Shown here in pieces: positions 26,201-38,042 of a stretch of 64,000 bases of DNA (positions are counted from its first letter, which is position 1; every line of letters starts with the position of its first letter). The position numbers were made by a program, and so were the translations under genes. The notes under the pieces were generated by a model that was not told the origin of the DNA, did no database searches, and was given only the letters and a program-made list of their open reading frames with translations. The DNA is from Dromaius novaehollandiae. Its lineage: Eukaryota; Chordata; Aves; Casuariiformes; Dromaiidae. The stretch lies in contig NC_088103.1 of assembly GCF_036370855.1 (NCBI RefSeq), positions 10,541,404 to 10,605,403 of the forward strand, read 5' to 3'.

Positions 26201-29200
26201 AAATATCAGCATTTTTAAGGCCATGCCCAAGGATCCACAAAAAAGTTGTGAGCAGGTCTGAGAATCCCTTGCTTTTACTTCACAAGGAAGAGAAGTAAAC
26301 CACTACAATGCCACTACAGGCTGAGGCAAGGCATTTCTTGCTCTCAGTAAAAGCTGATTAAATTGGTTATTTCTGGAAGAGGGAATGAGAACAAGCTGGA
26401 AAACCGAGAACAGTTTTCTGTTTTCCAGCAGCTCTCGGATACTATCTTTGGTATACCATCACCTCCCACCACTTCCACATACAGTTATGGGGTGAACCCA
26501 ACACCAAGCCCATGATCATCTTCAAACTGGCCAAATTTGCAATGACTAGAGCTTGAGATCTCTGTCAATACCACTTCTACCAATCGAGCAGAAAATATAA
26601 ATAGAGCTGTACGGAGTAAAAAAGGAGAACACCCTTGACAATAAAATCATACAAAAAAAGCACAGGATGGGGCTACAACACACTCGCTAGTGTAGTGCAA
26701 CTCCTCATTACACTAAACATTGCTCTTTAAACATTGCCACTGTATCATCTGAGAGGATGAGATCAGTTTCTCCACATGACAGCAATTTCCTATTCTGCTA
26801 CTGATAACTCATTTCTTCTGTTGTAAACAAAGGTTTATTTTTAGCAAGAATTTAGAAAACACTATGTTCTGTGAAAAGGGTTCAAAAATGCACAGGTTTA
26901 TTGCTATCATCTTATGAAAATTAATCAGTGTCTACAAGTGAAGCAACTGACTTTTACAACACAGGCAAAGACATGCTGGCCTACAGGTCCGATCCCTTAA
27001 AACTGCATCAACAACGCTGCTGGTAAGAGCTCTAGACAACTTTTAAGAAACTTACTTTTTGGCATCATTACTTGAAGCTTTAATTATCTCTGTGGCAGAA
27101 GGAACACCTATACGCTTAAACGTAATCCCCTGAAATAAAAACAAACAAATGGATTAAGGTATTTTCAGCACTCTACAACTCAACCCTATCTGAGACACAT
27201 TTGTAGGACCTTTATTCACTTGGTGTTTAGTGGAACACCATCAAATCTTTATTTAAATGAAGTTAGTTTTAAGCTAGAATAAAGCTTTTTTTTTTTTAAT
27301 TGGTTCCTGCCTTTGTTAATCTGGAACTACTTTGTATCAATTAAAGTGCAGATTGAAACGAAAGGCATGGTCCCTTCCCTACATTCCTGTCACCATCTCT
27401 GTGCTGACACTAACAGAGTAGTGCCATCACGGGAAAACTCATGATAAGTCAGAATGGGTTGATACAAAAAGCATTTGTAAATGCTTACTAAAAATCAACA
27501 CTTTCAGCCTGTCCATTTCCATACTGGACTCATGGAGCTACAAGCAGCCCACAGGTGCAAATTCTAAGAATGCAGGAGCAAAATAATTTAATTAAACACA
27601 GGTCTAAGGTAGAACTCACCGCTTTGCGCTCCACCTGTCTCAGCAGGTCTTCTTCTCTTCTCTGATAGAAACAAATACAAATCCCAGTCCGGCCAGCTCG
27701 ACCCGTGCGTCCAGAACGATGGATGTAGGAATCAACATCCTTCAGAAATTCAGATTAATGCAACAAAGTCTTATGTCAGTTAACACCGTTGATATTTACA
27801 CATTGTAAGAGAGAGAAAATATAACCTAAATTCTAATTTAGAAGCATAAAAAGTGATACATAAGGTTTCTATACCCAAACTTGTTACTACAAACACACCA
27901 CTGGAGATATGCTGTCTAGAGTTTAACAAATACTACTGATATACATTTTTGGAAGTAAAAAGATCCACTGAAGTTTCGAAAGAAGAAAAAGGCCACAGGA
28001 GTATTTTAGAACTGTTATGAAATTCAGTCTAAGCAATGTTCAGAAGGGATTCAGAAATACTGAAAGGATGTCAAAGCTTTCTTAAGACTTTTCAGGGTAA
28101 TGGAAAATAATCACTTTTACTTTAATCAGAGTTCAATATTTAAGAGCTTAACTGGAAAATTCTAGACATGCATTTACAGAAAATCCACTTCATTAGTAAA
28201 TCAGAACATAATGTCAGTGAAACAAAGCAATAACCCATTGTTATGCCACAAGCAAGTAAATGACAATTTCAGTTTCCCTTAGTGCCTTACTTTTGGTGGT
28301 GAACACTGTACAACAAGGTCAACTTCAGGAATATCCAAACCACGAGCAGCTACGTTTGTTGCAATAAGAACTTCAAATGCACCATTTCTAAAGCCTTTTA
28401 ACGTGATTTCTCTCTGTTTCTGTGGAATGTCACCATGCAATGACTGGGCATCCTGTCAATGAAACAAACCATTAAGACGCCATTTAACAAGAGAGTTTAA
28501 TTCCAAAAGTGGGAAAATTTGGTGGTAAAACCCAAAACATTTTGCAACTAATAGTACTCATGCAGAGGATACCAAATGAAAGCAGAACATCCTACTTTGG
28601 GGTCTGATCCTTTTCTGGGCCAATAATATAAAGCAGTAGTGGTTTTATTGTGATGTTATTATTTGTAATAGCAGCAGACTGCACAATTTGCAGATGACCA
28701 TGCTGACAATGGCCTGCTTTAGCTTTCACTTCCACTGTAACGACTGGAAGTAACTTTACTTAAGCAATGCTTACAGTCAACTAACAAGAGACTTTGCTCC
28801 CTTCCCTGAAAAGCTTCACAGAAGCTGAAGCGAGCTTTTCAGGGCATAGCCAAACCCTGTAGTTGATCTGAACTACATCTATTTTTTAATGGGACAAGAG
28901 GCAGAGCTCAAGTATTTGACAAGCAAAAAGTCGCAAGCTGAGAATTCAAACAAATAACACACTAAAGCAGAACTTACTAGCACAGAGTAACGCTACATGC
29001 TGACACAAGAACACACAGTCATTACTGGATTTAGTGCAGAAACAGCAGGGCAAATAAAGACAGTTCCTGTAAGATTTTAGTGTGGATGGTATGTGACATT
29101 TATCAAATACTGAGCAAGATGTGCATTCCCACCACTGCTCTTTTTCCATAATTTGGTACTTAGTATCAAACATGTTTTTTTGTTGTTGTTTCATTGTCAG

Positions 29201-32200
29201 ATGTTTTTTTCAGAAGAGCGATATTCAAGTAAGTACAGGGAACCTATGCAGTGTATCACATGAGGTCTGAACAAACTATTAAGTATCTTTCCAAGGGCAA
29301 CATGACATTCAGTTCTACTGTATTAGGTAGGTTATCCTGAATACTGACTGTTCGAAGGATAAATGATGCCAAGAGACAGGAATCCAAAGAGCACACTAAT
29401 ATGAGATGAAATATGCATGTCATACTAGTTCCAGTTTCTTAACAGTAGTATTTTTCTGGTTGTTCAGTATAAGCTGTGTATTTTCCTTTGATCCTGTGCT
29501 GCATGATTTTTAAAGCCAAAGGAGTAATTTCACAATCACAGTCAAGAGTGCATTTTAATTACAAAACTCTACTTTTAGGCACAGCTTTCAGAAGTCTTAG
29601 TTAAAAGAATAAGTAAAAAAGAAGACAGATAGACGAACAACTTCATCCATGTGGTTGCAACCTCCTACTTCTTTCAGGACATTCAAACCTGAATACCCAC
29701 AACTGCGGCTCTCCATTCGGACCCCAGTACCTGTTTGAGCGAAGCATTCAAAGCCAGTTCATTTGCCTCTTTTTTGGTCTCACAAAAGACAATGGTCCGC
29801 CCATGGCTGCCACTGTAGACTTGAATGATATCCCCAAGAACTGCTGCTCTCTGAGACCAGCGACACTGTATAGCCAAGTGCTGTTTGGGAAAGAAAGAAA
29901 GAAAAACTTCTATGTTAAATTTAAGCCATGCACAGGACAGAAACTAATGTCAGGTCTTGGGGTGGGGAACAGCTGTAAAATATATCTAAAAACTTTAATT
30001 GCAAACTACTGCCCTAGGTGAAAGCTTTTCGTTAAAAATTCATCTGTCAATCAAAAGACAATACACCACATTCACATTTGGAAAGTTAGATGCAGAAGCC
30101 CTGTCACTCAGACCATATCCTCTCAGGACCTGCACTGCTTTACAGTAGAATCACTCACTTCCACAGTTGTGGCAGTCCTTTGAGTCTTCTTTCCAACCAG
30201 GTCAATTTGTTCATATTCATCTTTCATGTATTTTTTCGCTACATCATATACCCAACGTGGACAAGTTGCAGAAAACAGCAGCGTCTGGGGGTTGTCCTCA
30301 GAACCTGGAAGAAAAGACCATCGCTATCAATCATCGCTGACTGCAGCAAGAAAACTTCGAAGTAACAGAAACATCTTTAACACCCTTTACACACCAAAAG
30401 CAAAACTAACAGTAATTTGAACTGGACCAAGCTGAATCCTTTGCCCTGCCTGAAGAGAAATGCAAGATACATTTCTAGATCTTCAGCTAAGTTCTGGATC
30501 GTGCCTGAAGTCCTTTTAGATACCTGAAAGGACTCTGGCTCAACCTCTCCACGCTGTGTTCTAACGCTAACTAGTAGCTGTGAATTGTGCAGCTCCATGC
30601 AAAAGAAAAAGGCAGGCTGAAAAGTATTCCTTCCAAATCCTGGGGAAGAATTAGAAAATACAATGGACTACTCTACCTTCGACCCTCTGTCCTTTCTTCA
30701 TTTTCATCCTACAGACAGAAATTCTCTAACAAAAATGGGAATCTTGAAAGAATCCTGACTGGTTTATCACTTTTTATATCATGAGCACAGCATTATTTAA
30801 TTTTAGAGTGTTACACAGAGATGATGTAGCACCCCAGGTAAGAATAGTTTAATAAATAAACAACACCTTTTTAAAAAAATGTAGCCTACTTCCACAGCTC
30901 CTCAGATCAAACAGAAACATATACTGCAAAAGAGAGACTGCTTATTATTCCCTAGGACTTATTTTCCAGTTATGAAGAAAACAGAGCTTTCAAGACTGAT
31001 TATTTTAACTCTTCCAAAACCTATGCAGATTTCATTTTTTAGTAGAATATCTGCACTTCTTGGCTGTCCAAAGACCAGCTCTGCAGAAACATGGAGAACG
31101 TAACAGTCACTTCACTAAGTAATGATATAAGTGGCTGTACTAGGTCAAACAGAAGGTCCATCAAGCTCATACCCTCTTTCTAACAGTGCTCAAGTGTATT
31201 TAAGATGTGGAGAAACTGCCAGCCACCAGCTTTTTGTGGCTCAGGGACTTCCAGAGCCAGAAGTGATGCCTTTGCTTTTAGTAGTCCTTGGTATTTCTAC
31301 TTCCATTAATTCATCAAGTCACTTTTTGAAACTTTTGCCACTAGTACAATGTGGAAGGAATTTCACAATATTATGAGAATAACAACCTTCTTCTGCTCTA
31401 CACTTCCTACCTGGTGGCTTCACTGAATGCCCATTACATCAGAATAGAGCAAATATTTCCTAGTCATCCTCTTTGTATGAATGTGAGTGTACAGACTCAT
31501 GGTATCCCCAACCCCACTCCCAGTCACCTCTTCCAGGAGGAAGAACAAGAACATTAGGGGCTTCTTTGTTTCAATTCTTTCCTTCCAGAGATGCCATTCC
31601 AGCCCTTTGTCCATCTGTCACCTTCCTCTCAACCTTCTCCCATTCTAAATTTACCCTTTTCTGAGGGTGGATACCAGCACTTGCACAAAGGACTCAAGTG
31701 GGGATGCACCAGCAGTTTTCAGGGTGGCATAATTATGTTTTCTACATTGTCCCCTATTCCTTTCCTGATGCCAGAATTTACCTTTTTTATAAGCAAATCC
31801 TAAGATTTCTTCTACTTGTTCAGCAAATCCCATGTCCAACATGTGATCAACTTCATCCAAAACAACATGCTTTACAGTAGAAAGATCCAGCTTGCTATTT
31901 TGAATGTGGTCTTTGATCCGTCCTGGAGTTCCCACTAAAACATCAATGCCACTTTTGAGGAGATCAACTGGAAGAGAGAAAGACAAGGACCGTATCAATA
32001 TGCTAAGAGACAACAAGGTTGGTAAAAAGCTCTCAGTACATAGTTACACGTCTAATTTTAAAACAAAAAAGCTATTGGCTTTCACTTTCACCTCTAAATA
32101 AAGGGCTAAGTCCAGTTTGGGTAACAAGCAAGTCCAGCGGTGGTCCAAGTTATTCTGTCAGGAATATTAGCTAAACTACAAGCAAGGACACTGCAAGATA

Positions 32201-35200
32201 CTTCAAATTCCAAGCAGCAATCAGCTGGCATTAGAAAACTCCAGAGCTTTATCACAGAAAAAGTTTCAGGTTTTCAGCTAAATTCTTTTTCACATCTACC
32301 CATAGACAGAGAAAGACACACTCACACACAGAGTTCTCCTTCTCCTGGATAGTCATCCAGCCTCAGTATATGTTCGTTCACAAAACACATCCATTAAAAA
32401 AAAAAAAAAAAACAAAAACCACAAGAACACACACACACAAAAAAAACCCACAAAAAACAAGAGGATCAGTCACTTTGCAGATCTACAATGATTCTTTTGA
32501 ACGGAGATTTATTGGAACTAAAATAATTCAATCCAGGCTGTGTGTTTCCTTTAAAAACAATGCCAAAGTTCCTGACAGAGGGAATAAAAGCCAGTTTCAT
32601 TCATGGAACGCATTTGGAGAATGTCAGCTCAGACCCAGTAACAACTCCTTAGGATTTACTTACACTGTGCTTTGTACGGTGCTCCTCCATAGAAGCAAGC
32701 CACTGAAAGTTTCCTTGTGAGATTCTGGAAATCTCTGGCTACCTGAATGGCCAGTTCCCTGGTTGGAACAAGAACCAGCACCTGGAGAGAGTGAGAAGAG
32801 ACAGAAATACAGCTGTGCTCACGAGAGGGAGAGAGGGGGAGAGGCTTTACTTCGTGTCAAACAGGGGAGCAGTGCTGCAGAACTACCCTGGGTTTTTGCC
32901 TGTCCCTTTCAATTCTTATCAGTTTGTAGTCCCATTTTATACACTGGTTGCAGAGGGACCCAAGCAGCCCCCCCATCCCAGTAACACTTCCCACCACCTG
33001 GAACCTGCACATCACAGCCCCATAGCTAGTGAGAGCAAACAGAACAGCGTTGCAGATAAGTAAGATGCAGAACAGAGATGGATTTCTTAACTGTAATGCC
33101 AGATAAAATAGAAGCTTCAATAACACAACTAAGGACAATGAAGGTGCATTTCCGCGTTAAAGAACAGGAAGAATCACTAAACAGTTTGGAGTAGCAAGAT
33201 CTGAAAGGATATACAGCATGAAGTACTCTAGCCATGCATCCTCCTTCTCCACCTACCTGCCCTCCTCCAATGTATTTCCTTCCCCTTCCTCCCCCCCCAT
33301 TCTCTTTTAAGAACAAAATGATAAAATTAACAGCTGTCTTGTTTCCCAGCAATCTTTCAGACACTACTATTAACTTCAGAGACAACATAACTTTAAAAAT
33401 AAGATAGAAGGATGGAACAGGGAACAAAACTGCAGACATAAAACAGTTTGCCAGTATAATGACAAATATACACACTTCAGTGGTGTAAGAATCTGGTATC
33501 TGATCATCAGTTTGATCTCATACTTTGGTCAAAATGTAAACACCACTTGCATCCACTAAGTTGAGGCATTCAGGCATAGTGGCGGAGGGCAAAAAACCCC
33601 AAATCAAAGCCTCCACCGCCATTCCATCACCATGAAATTTGTAGTCTCAGTTCACTGTGGTTGCTTCTGTCAAGTCCAGCTGACTCAACCACTCCATGAC
33701 AGGAGGCAGGAGATCAAAACCCAAGTCACACACTAATTTCCTGCAGGCACCAGTCTGAACATCTGCCAGCTACTACTACAGCACCCTGGTCATTCTCCTA
33801 AATGTGGTCAGGAGAAACCCTACCTGTGAAACTTGTTATCACTGGGATGCTGCAAAACCTTTGTAACATTGTAGCTCCTGATCTGGGGGAAAGTGTTCAG
33901 CACTACAAACAGCAATAAAGGGGAAAGAAGTCCCAAGCCGAAGTCCCTAATGCAATTATAAAAGCACTTTTGAAAACCACCATATTCAAAGGTTTTGTTG
34001 TTAACCCTTAAGTGGATAAGTTACTTTTGGTGCACGGCCTCTTCTCCCATCATGTGAGATGCTCTGAAGTTTTTCAACCAGCGGAATAGCAAAAGAAAAG
34101 GTTTTCCCGGTTCCTGTTCGAGCTTGAGCAATCAGGTCTTTGCCATCGTATATGGGCTGAAAAGTCTTCACTTGCACAGGGAACAGGTATTTTACACCTC
34201 GAGCTGCAAGACAATCCAGAAAGCTTTCATGAAAGGGTGCTAAATCCTCTGCAAGCTAAACAAACAAAAGCTCTTATATATAACTAGCGCATATATGTGA
34301 GGCACATCATGTCAAATCCTGTACAGGACGGCAGGGCAAGTTAGAAAAAAATACTTTCTGATCTACAGTAGGAGTGAAAACAAACCGATGAGTATTCCCC
34401 CAAACACACAACTGAGCGGTCACAATGAAATACAGCCTTCCCTCCCCCCTGCCAAAGCTTGGCATAAAACAGAAGAGAAAGAAGTTTTTTTTCTGAAACA
34501 ATTCAAGACTGTTAGTTTGGTTTTGGGGGCATGGAGGAGGTCAGCCTGTTTGTTTTAAGACATTTTAAAACTTAGAAAAGAGAGATTTTGCACAATACAA
34601 GCAAAATAATCCATCCAAATAAAACTTCTGAACAAGAAAAATGTAAAGTAACATGCAGAATTTTGTTCGAGGAATGAGAATTGTACAGCTTCCCAGTATA
34701 TAGAGCAATGAAAACTCTACAGTGGCTACTTTCGCAAACAAAACTATTCTAGAAGAGATATGAAAATATATAGAAGTATGAGAATAATCAAGAGATAACC
34801 TGCTCACAAGAGACAAATAATCCTCATATGTGAAACACTTCATATATGAAACACTTATTTAAGAAGGGATATTGTAGAGGATATGGGAATTAAAGCAAAC
34901 ACACACGGTAACTAAAATGAGGCTGATGAGAAGAGTCACTCTCTAGAATGCATCTATAGAAATAACTATGTCACAGAAGAATAAACTCTACCTGGAAGTG
35001 ATGGCACTAGAAATTGAACAAGAAACTTTGCTCCTACTAATAACAGCAGTTCTTTGAACTACTTGTCTGCATATTCCTACCCCACAATAAATGCAAGATG
35101 ATTTAGGGCAATAGTTAACAGCACAGTTCCAGACAAATATTTCTATAAATTTCTTTTGCTACACTAACTTACCTTTGAGAAGGTTGATGGTGTTTTGGGA

Positions 35201-37264
35201 AAGAGGAAAATTGGAGAAGGCGCCTTCTCTTGCTTCTTCTGTCAGCTCCTAACAGGATAAAACAAAACAACTTATTAGCTGTGAAAGATCACACAGCTTA
35301 CCCTACAGAGCTGCACTCGTTACCAGCAGAAGCACAGCTGTGCATTTGCTCCATCACCACTTTCACCAGCTATCTCCTTTCTATTTCAAGAAAAAAGAAA
35401 CCTTTACGATGCAGGCATTTCACAAACAAAAACGTGTCATAGCACAAGCAGGCAACTTTAATCCAGCAGCTTTGTTTTAGAGGACAAAACCCAGGGACAC
35501 AGGCTGCACCGTTCATAGTGTAACACAGATTCCCACAGGGAATGTGGGAATCTGTTTTTACAGCCGTCTGAACTCTGCGCTGCCCAAGCTTCCGGTGCTC
35601 GTTACTTGCACTGACTTGTTCCAATCACCCCTACTGCTACCTCATCTCTGAGTCATAAATATTTCCATGGGCCTTACACTCATGGCAAATGAAAGGGAAC
35701 GACTGCCCCTTCTGTCTGACAGCATCTCATCCCATCATGCACACATGTTCGGCAAGTTAGGCAAGGGGAACTGTTTGCTAAAATTCCTAACCAGACTCCA
35801 CTGAGATTATCAGAACACTGTTTGTCATAGCAAAACGTACCTGGTGCCAGAATTCACTATGCAAAGCAGAAATTTTCTGGTAAATAGAACCTTCTTGGTG
35901 CATCGCACAAGTAACTTTTGAACTTTGCACAGAGCTACCATTAGATACTTAAAACTCACTATTTAGCTTCTACTTCAAAGATCAGTGAGATCCCATCGCT
36001 ACACCCAATGTACAAAAAGCACCCTCCTGATTCACATTTCCAACTCAAATGCAACAGAGAAAAATACTCATACAACACCTTATACAGAGGATGGACAAGC
36101 TGCGGGGCCTCTCCCACACATGTTCGAGGCTAAGGGGCTCTAGAAGCCCCAAATCTGGACAAGGAAGTTTCCCAGTGCAGGATGTAGAGGAGAGCCACTA
36201 GCTTCCTTTCTAGGGCACCTTTACAAATACCTCTTTAAAGAGTCTGCCGGGACAGAAAGCAGAGTCACCGCACGAAATGCTCCGGGTTTCTGACACAGGG
36301 AGAAACCTGTGTGCTGCAGGACAAGCGGCAACACGAGGATAAGCTAACGGATAAAAACTGCGCCCAATTGCCTGGCATTTATGGCAAGGCTAAAGCAGCA
36401 GAGGAAAGCGGGGACAGCCAGCACATGTCGGTTCAGGTGCTGCTGTAACTTAGCCATCCACCTGCAGCTTGAGCAGCAAAGGGTGAGACAGGGCTTCCTT
36501 CCCCCATGCCCCTCCACTCGGAATATAAGAGGAACAGCAGAAAACTCTGCCTACAACCACGACCTAGAGCTACAAGGGGCCACGCATCGCAGGTTGACAC
36601 AGCAGCACATGCCACTAAGCACGTTCATTAGTGCAGAGAGCTAAGACAAGGGCTCTGCGGGCAGAAACGGTGCTACCTCCGCGTCGCTGTCACCAGGCAC
36701 GCTCCGGCCTTTCTGGGGGGCCCCGCCGTTGCTCAGGGCAGAAGCCGCCTTCGCCGCATGCTCCGCGCCGCTCTGGTCGCCCCCGGCCTCGCCGCCGTGC
36801 TTCGCCTTGCTCTTTTTTGTCTTTTTGGGCTTAGGCGGCTCCAGCTCATCCTCGCCCAGGCCGCTCTCCTCCGGCTGCGGCTGCTCGTCCTCGGCCGCGC
36901 TGCGCCGCTTCAGCTTGCCGCGGCCCTTGAGCTTCTTCTCCTTGCTCTCCTCCTTCTCCTGCGGGACACAGCGGCGGTCACGCGGGCACCGCACCACGCC
37001 CCCCCCCCCCCCCCCGCGACCGTTAAACGGTCACCAAGGCCGCGCGGCGCCCCGCAAAATGCCCCCCCCCCCCGCGACCGTTAAACGGCCACCAGGGCCG
37101 CGCGGCGCCCCGCAAAATGGCCGCCCCGCCGCGGCGGCACGTGGCGCCGGCGGCCGCCTGCTGCGCGCTACCTTCGCCTTCCTCCGGCGGCCGCGGCGCG
37201 GCGCTTCCTCCGCGGCGGGCGCCTGCGGCTCGGCGGGGCTGGCGGCGGGGCCGGCGGCGGGCAT
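23295..37264 (-). CDS. DDX21: DDX21, nucleolar DEAD-box RNA helicase (Gu-alpha), 15 exons, 706 aa
   Basis: DDX21 is an ATP-dependent RNA helicase of nucleolus and nucleoplasm (rRNA transcription and processing, 7SK/Pol II control, R-loop and G4 handling). Exons: 37172-37264, 36677-36958, 35173-35248, 34025-34203, 32664-32781, 31782-31967, 30159-30304, 29731-29880, 28291-28452, 27620-27739, 27056-27129, 25753-25912, 24839-24973, 24016-24060, 23295-23489. All are GT-AG and in frame. Residues 1-125 are a low-complexity basic/acidic tail with [12 protein letters not shown]. The helicase core has EGAFSNF (about 133), ARTGTGKT (178-185), PTREL (216-220), TPGR (263-266), DEVD (287-290), SAT (323-325), [10 protein letters not shown] (441-450) and [11 protein letters not shown] (471-481). 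The GUCT domain spans about 545-640. The Gly/Arg/Asn tail is about 45 residues and lacks the FRGQR repeats of human DDX21 (783 aa). It is called DDX21 rather than DDX50 from gene order next to KIFBP and from the PKPKK motif. The frame is open for 126 codons upstream of the chosen ATG. Confidence 0.95.
31131..31378. mobile_element. Old CR1-like LINE fragment in DDX21 intron 6
   Basis: The segment carries diagnostic phrases of an ancient CR1-type repeat shared by birds and other sauropsids: GGCTGTACTAGGTCAAAC, AGGTCCATCAAGCTCA, TTTGTGGCTCAGGGACTTCC, then CTTTTTGAAACTTTTGCC and an AATTTCACAATATTA end matching the usual GAGTTCCACA block. It is heavily diverged and non-coding, hence old. This is from memory of the consensus; subfamily and orientation are not determined. 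Confidence 0.6.
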
Positions 37265-37640
37265 GGCGGCGGGCTGCTCCCCGCGGAGGTCGGCGGCGGC
37301 GCGGCCGCCCGCTTCGCAGCGCCAGCGCCAAGGGCCGCGCCCCGCCCCGGCGCGCAGGAAGTGAGGCGCCGCGCCGAGGGCGGCCAAAGGGCGGCGCGGC
37401 CCCGGCGGCAGCGCCGCCACCGCCCGCGCCGCCGCCGCCACCAGCGGGCCCGCGCGGGGGGCGCCCGGCAGCGCCAGCCGCGCCACGACCCCCCGCGCCG
37501 CCGGGAGGCCGAGCCGCGCCGCGCTGCCCCACGCGGCGCCCATGCGGCCGCTGCCCCCGCCCGGCCCGGCCCGGCCCGCCCCTTCCGCCGCCCCCGAGCC
37601 GCTGCGCGCCCCCCACGTGCTCTCCTCAGGCGCCGCTCCC
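36640..37640 (-). promoter_or_regulatory. DDX21: CpG-island promoter and first exons of DDX21
   Basis: CpG-dense, GC-rich sequence covers DDX21 exons 1-2, the 213-bp intron 1 and about 370 bp upstream of the start codon. No TATA box was seen. The island ends almost at the DDX50 poly(A) site, so the DDX21 promoter is squeezed directly behind the upstream gene. The TSS is inferred at about 37.3-37.6 kb. Confidence 0.75.
37004..37119. repeat. 58-bp tandem duplication in DDX21 intron 1
   Basis: Two adjacent copies (37004-37061 and 37062-37119) each consist of a C run followed by a 46-nt unit; the units differ at only two positions. Each unit contains CGACCGTTAAACGG. In the first copy this is an inverted repeat (GACCGTT, one base, AACGGTC) whose arms hold TAACGG-like Myb core sites. 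The duplication lies within the small intron just downstream of exon 1. Confidence 0.9.
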
Positions 37641-37659
37641 ACAACCCTTCTGAGACACC

Positions 37660-38042
37660 ACTGAACTTGTAAAATAATACTTTATTTTTTTCTTTTTTTG
37701 GAAAATGTACAGGGATCAACCGGCATTTAAGGTCTATACATTATACAGTGAGCCAGGCTACGGGCTTGAATGCAACAGCCATATTCTGCAGTAAGGGTTT
37801 CACACACAGCTGAGATGACAATACAAGAAAGAAGGGAACCTTGCTCTGCTTTTTTTTTCCCCTCTTTTTTGCTTTTTTTGAAGTGAACAGGATCTTACTT
37901 ATGACCAAAGTAGTACTGAGAAAAAAAAAAAAAAGTCTGAGTGACAGATTTTTTTCAAAGTGGTACAAACATACAGGAACAGCCTAGTTGAATGTGGTAT
38001 AAAATACTTCAGTCCCATTTTTCTACTCCCGCACTGCTGAAG
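37660..38042 (-). other. DDX50: DDX50 3' UTR and poly(A) signal
   Basis: The DDX50 stop codon is at 38043-38045. A canonical AATAAA (TTTATT on plus, 37681-37686) follows about 360 nt downstream on the gene strand, predicting cleavage near 37.66 kb and a 3' UTR of about 380 nt. This is only about 400 bp before the DDX21 start codon. Confidence 0.75.

Noticed and set aside
36729-37653. Several long Ala/Arg/Pro-rich frames on both strands across the DDX21 CpG island
   Set aside because: They are GC-rich open frames by composition; only the frame of exons 1-2 continues into the helicase.
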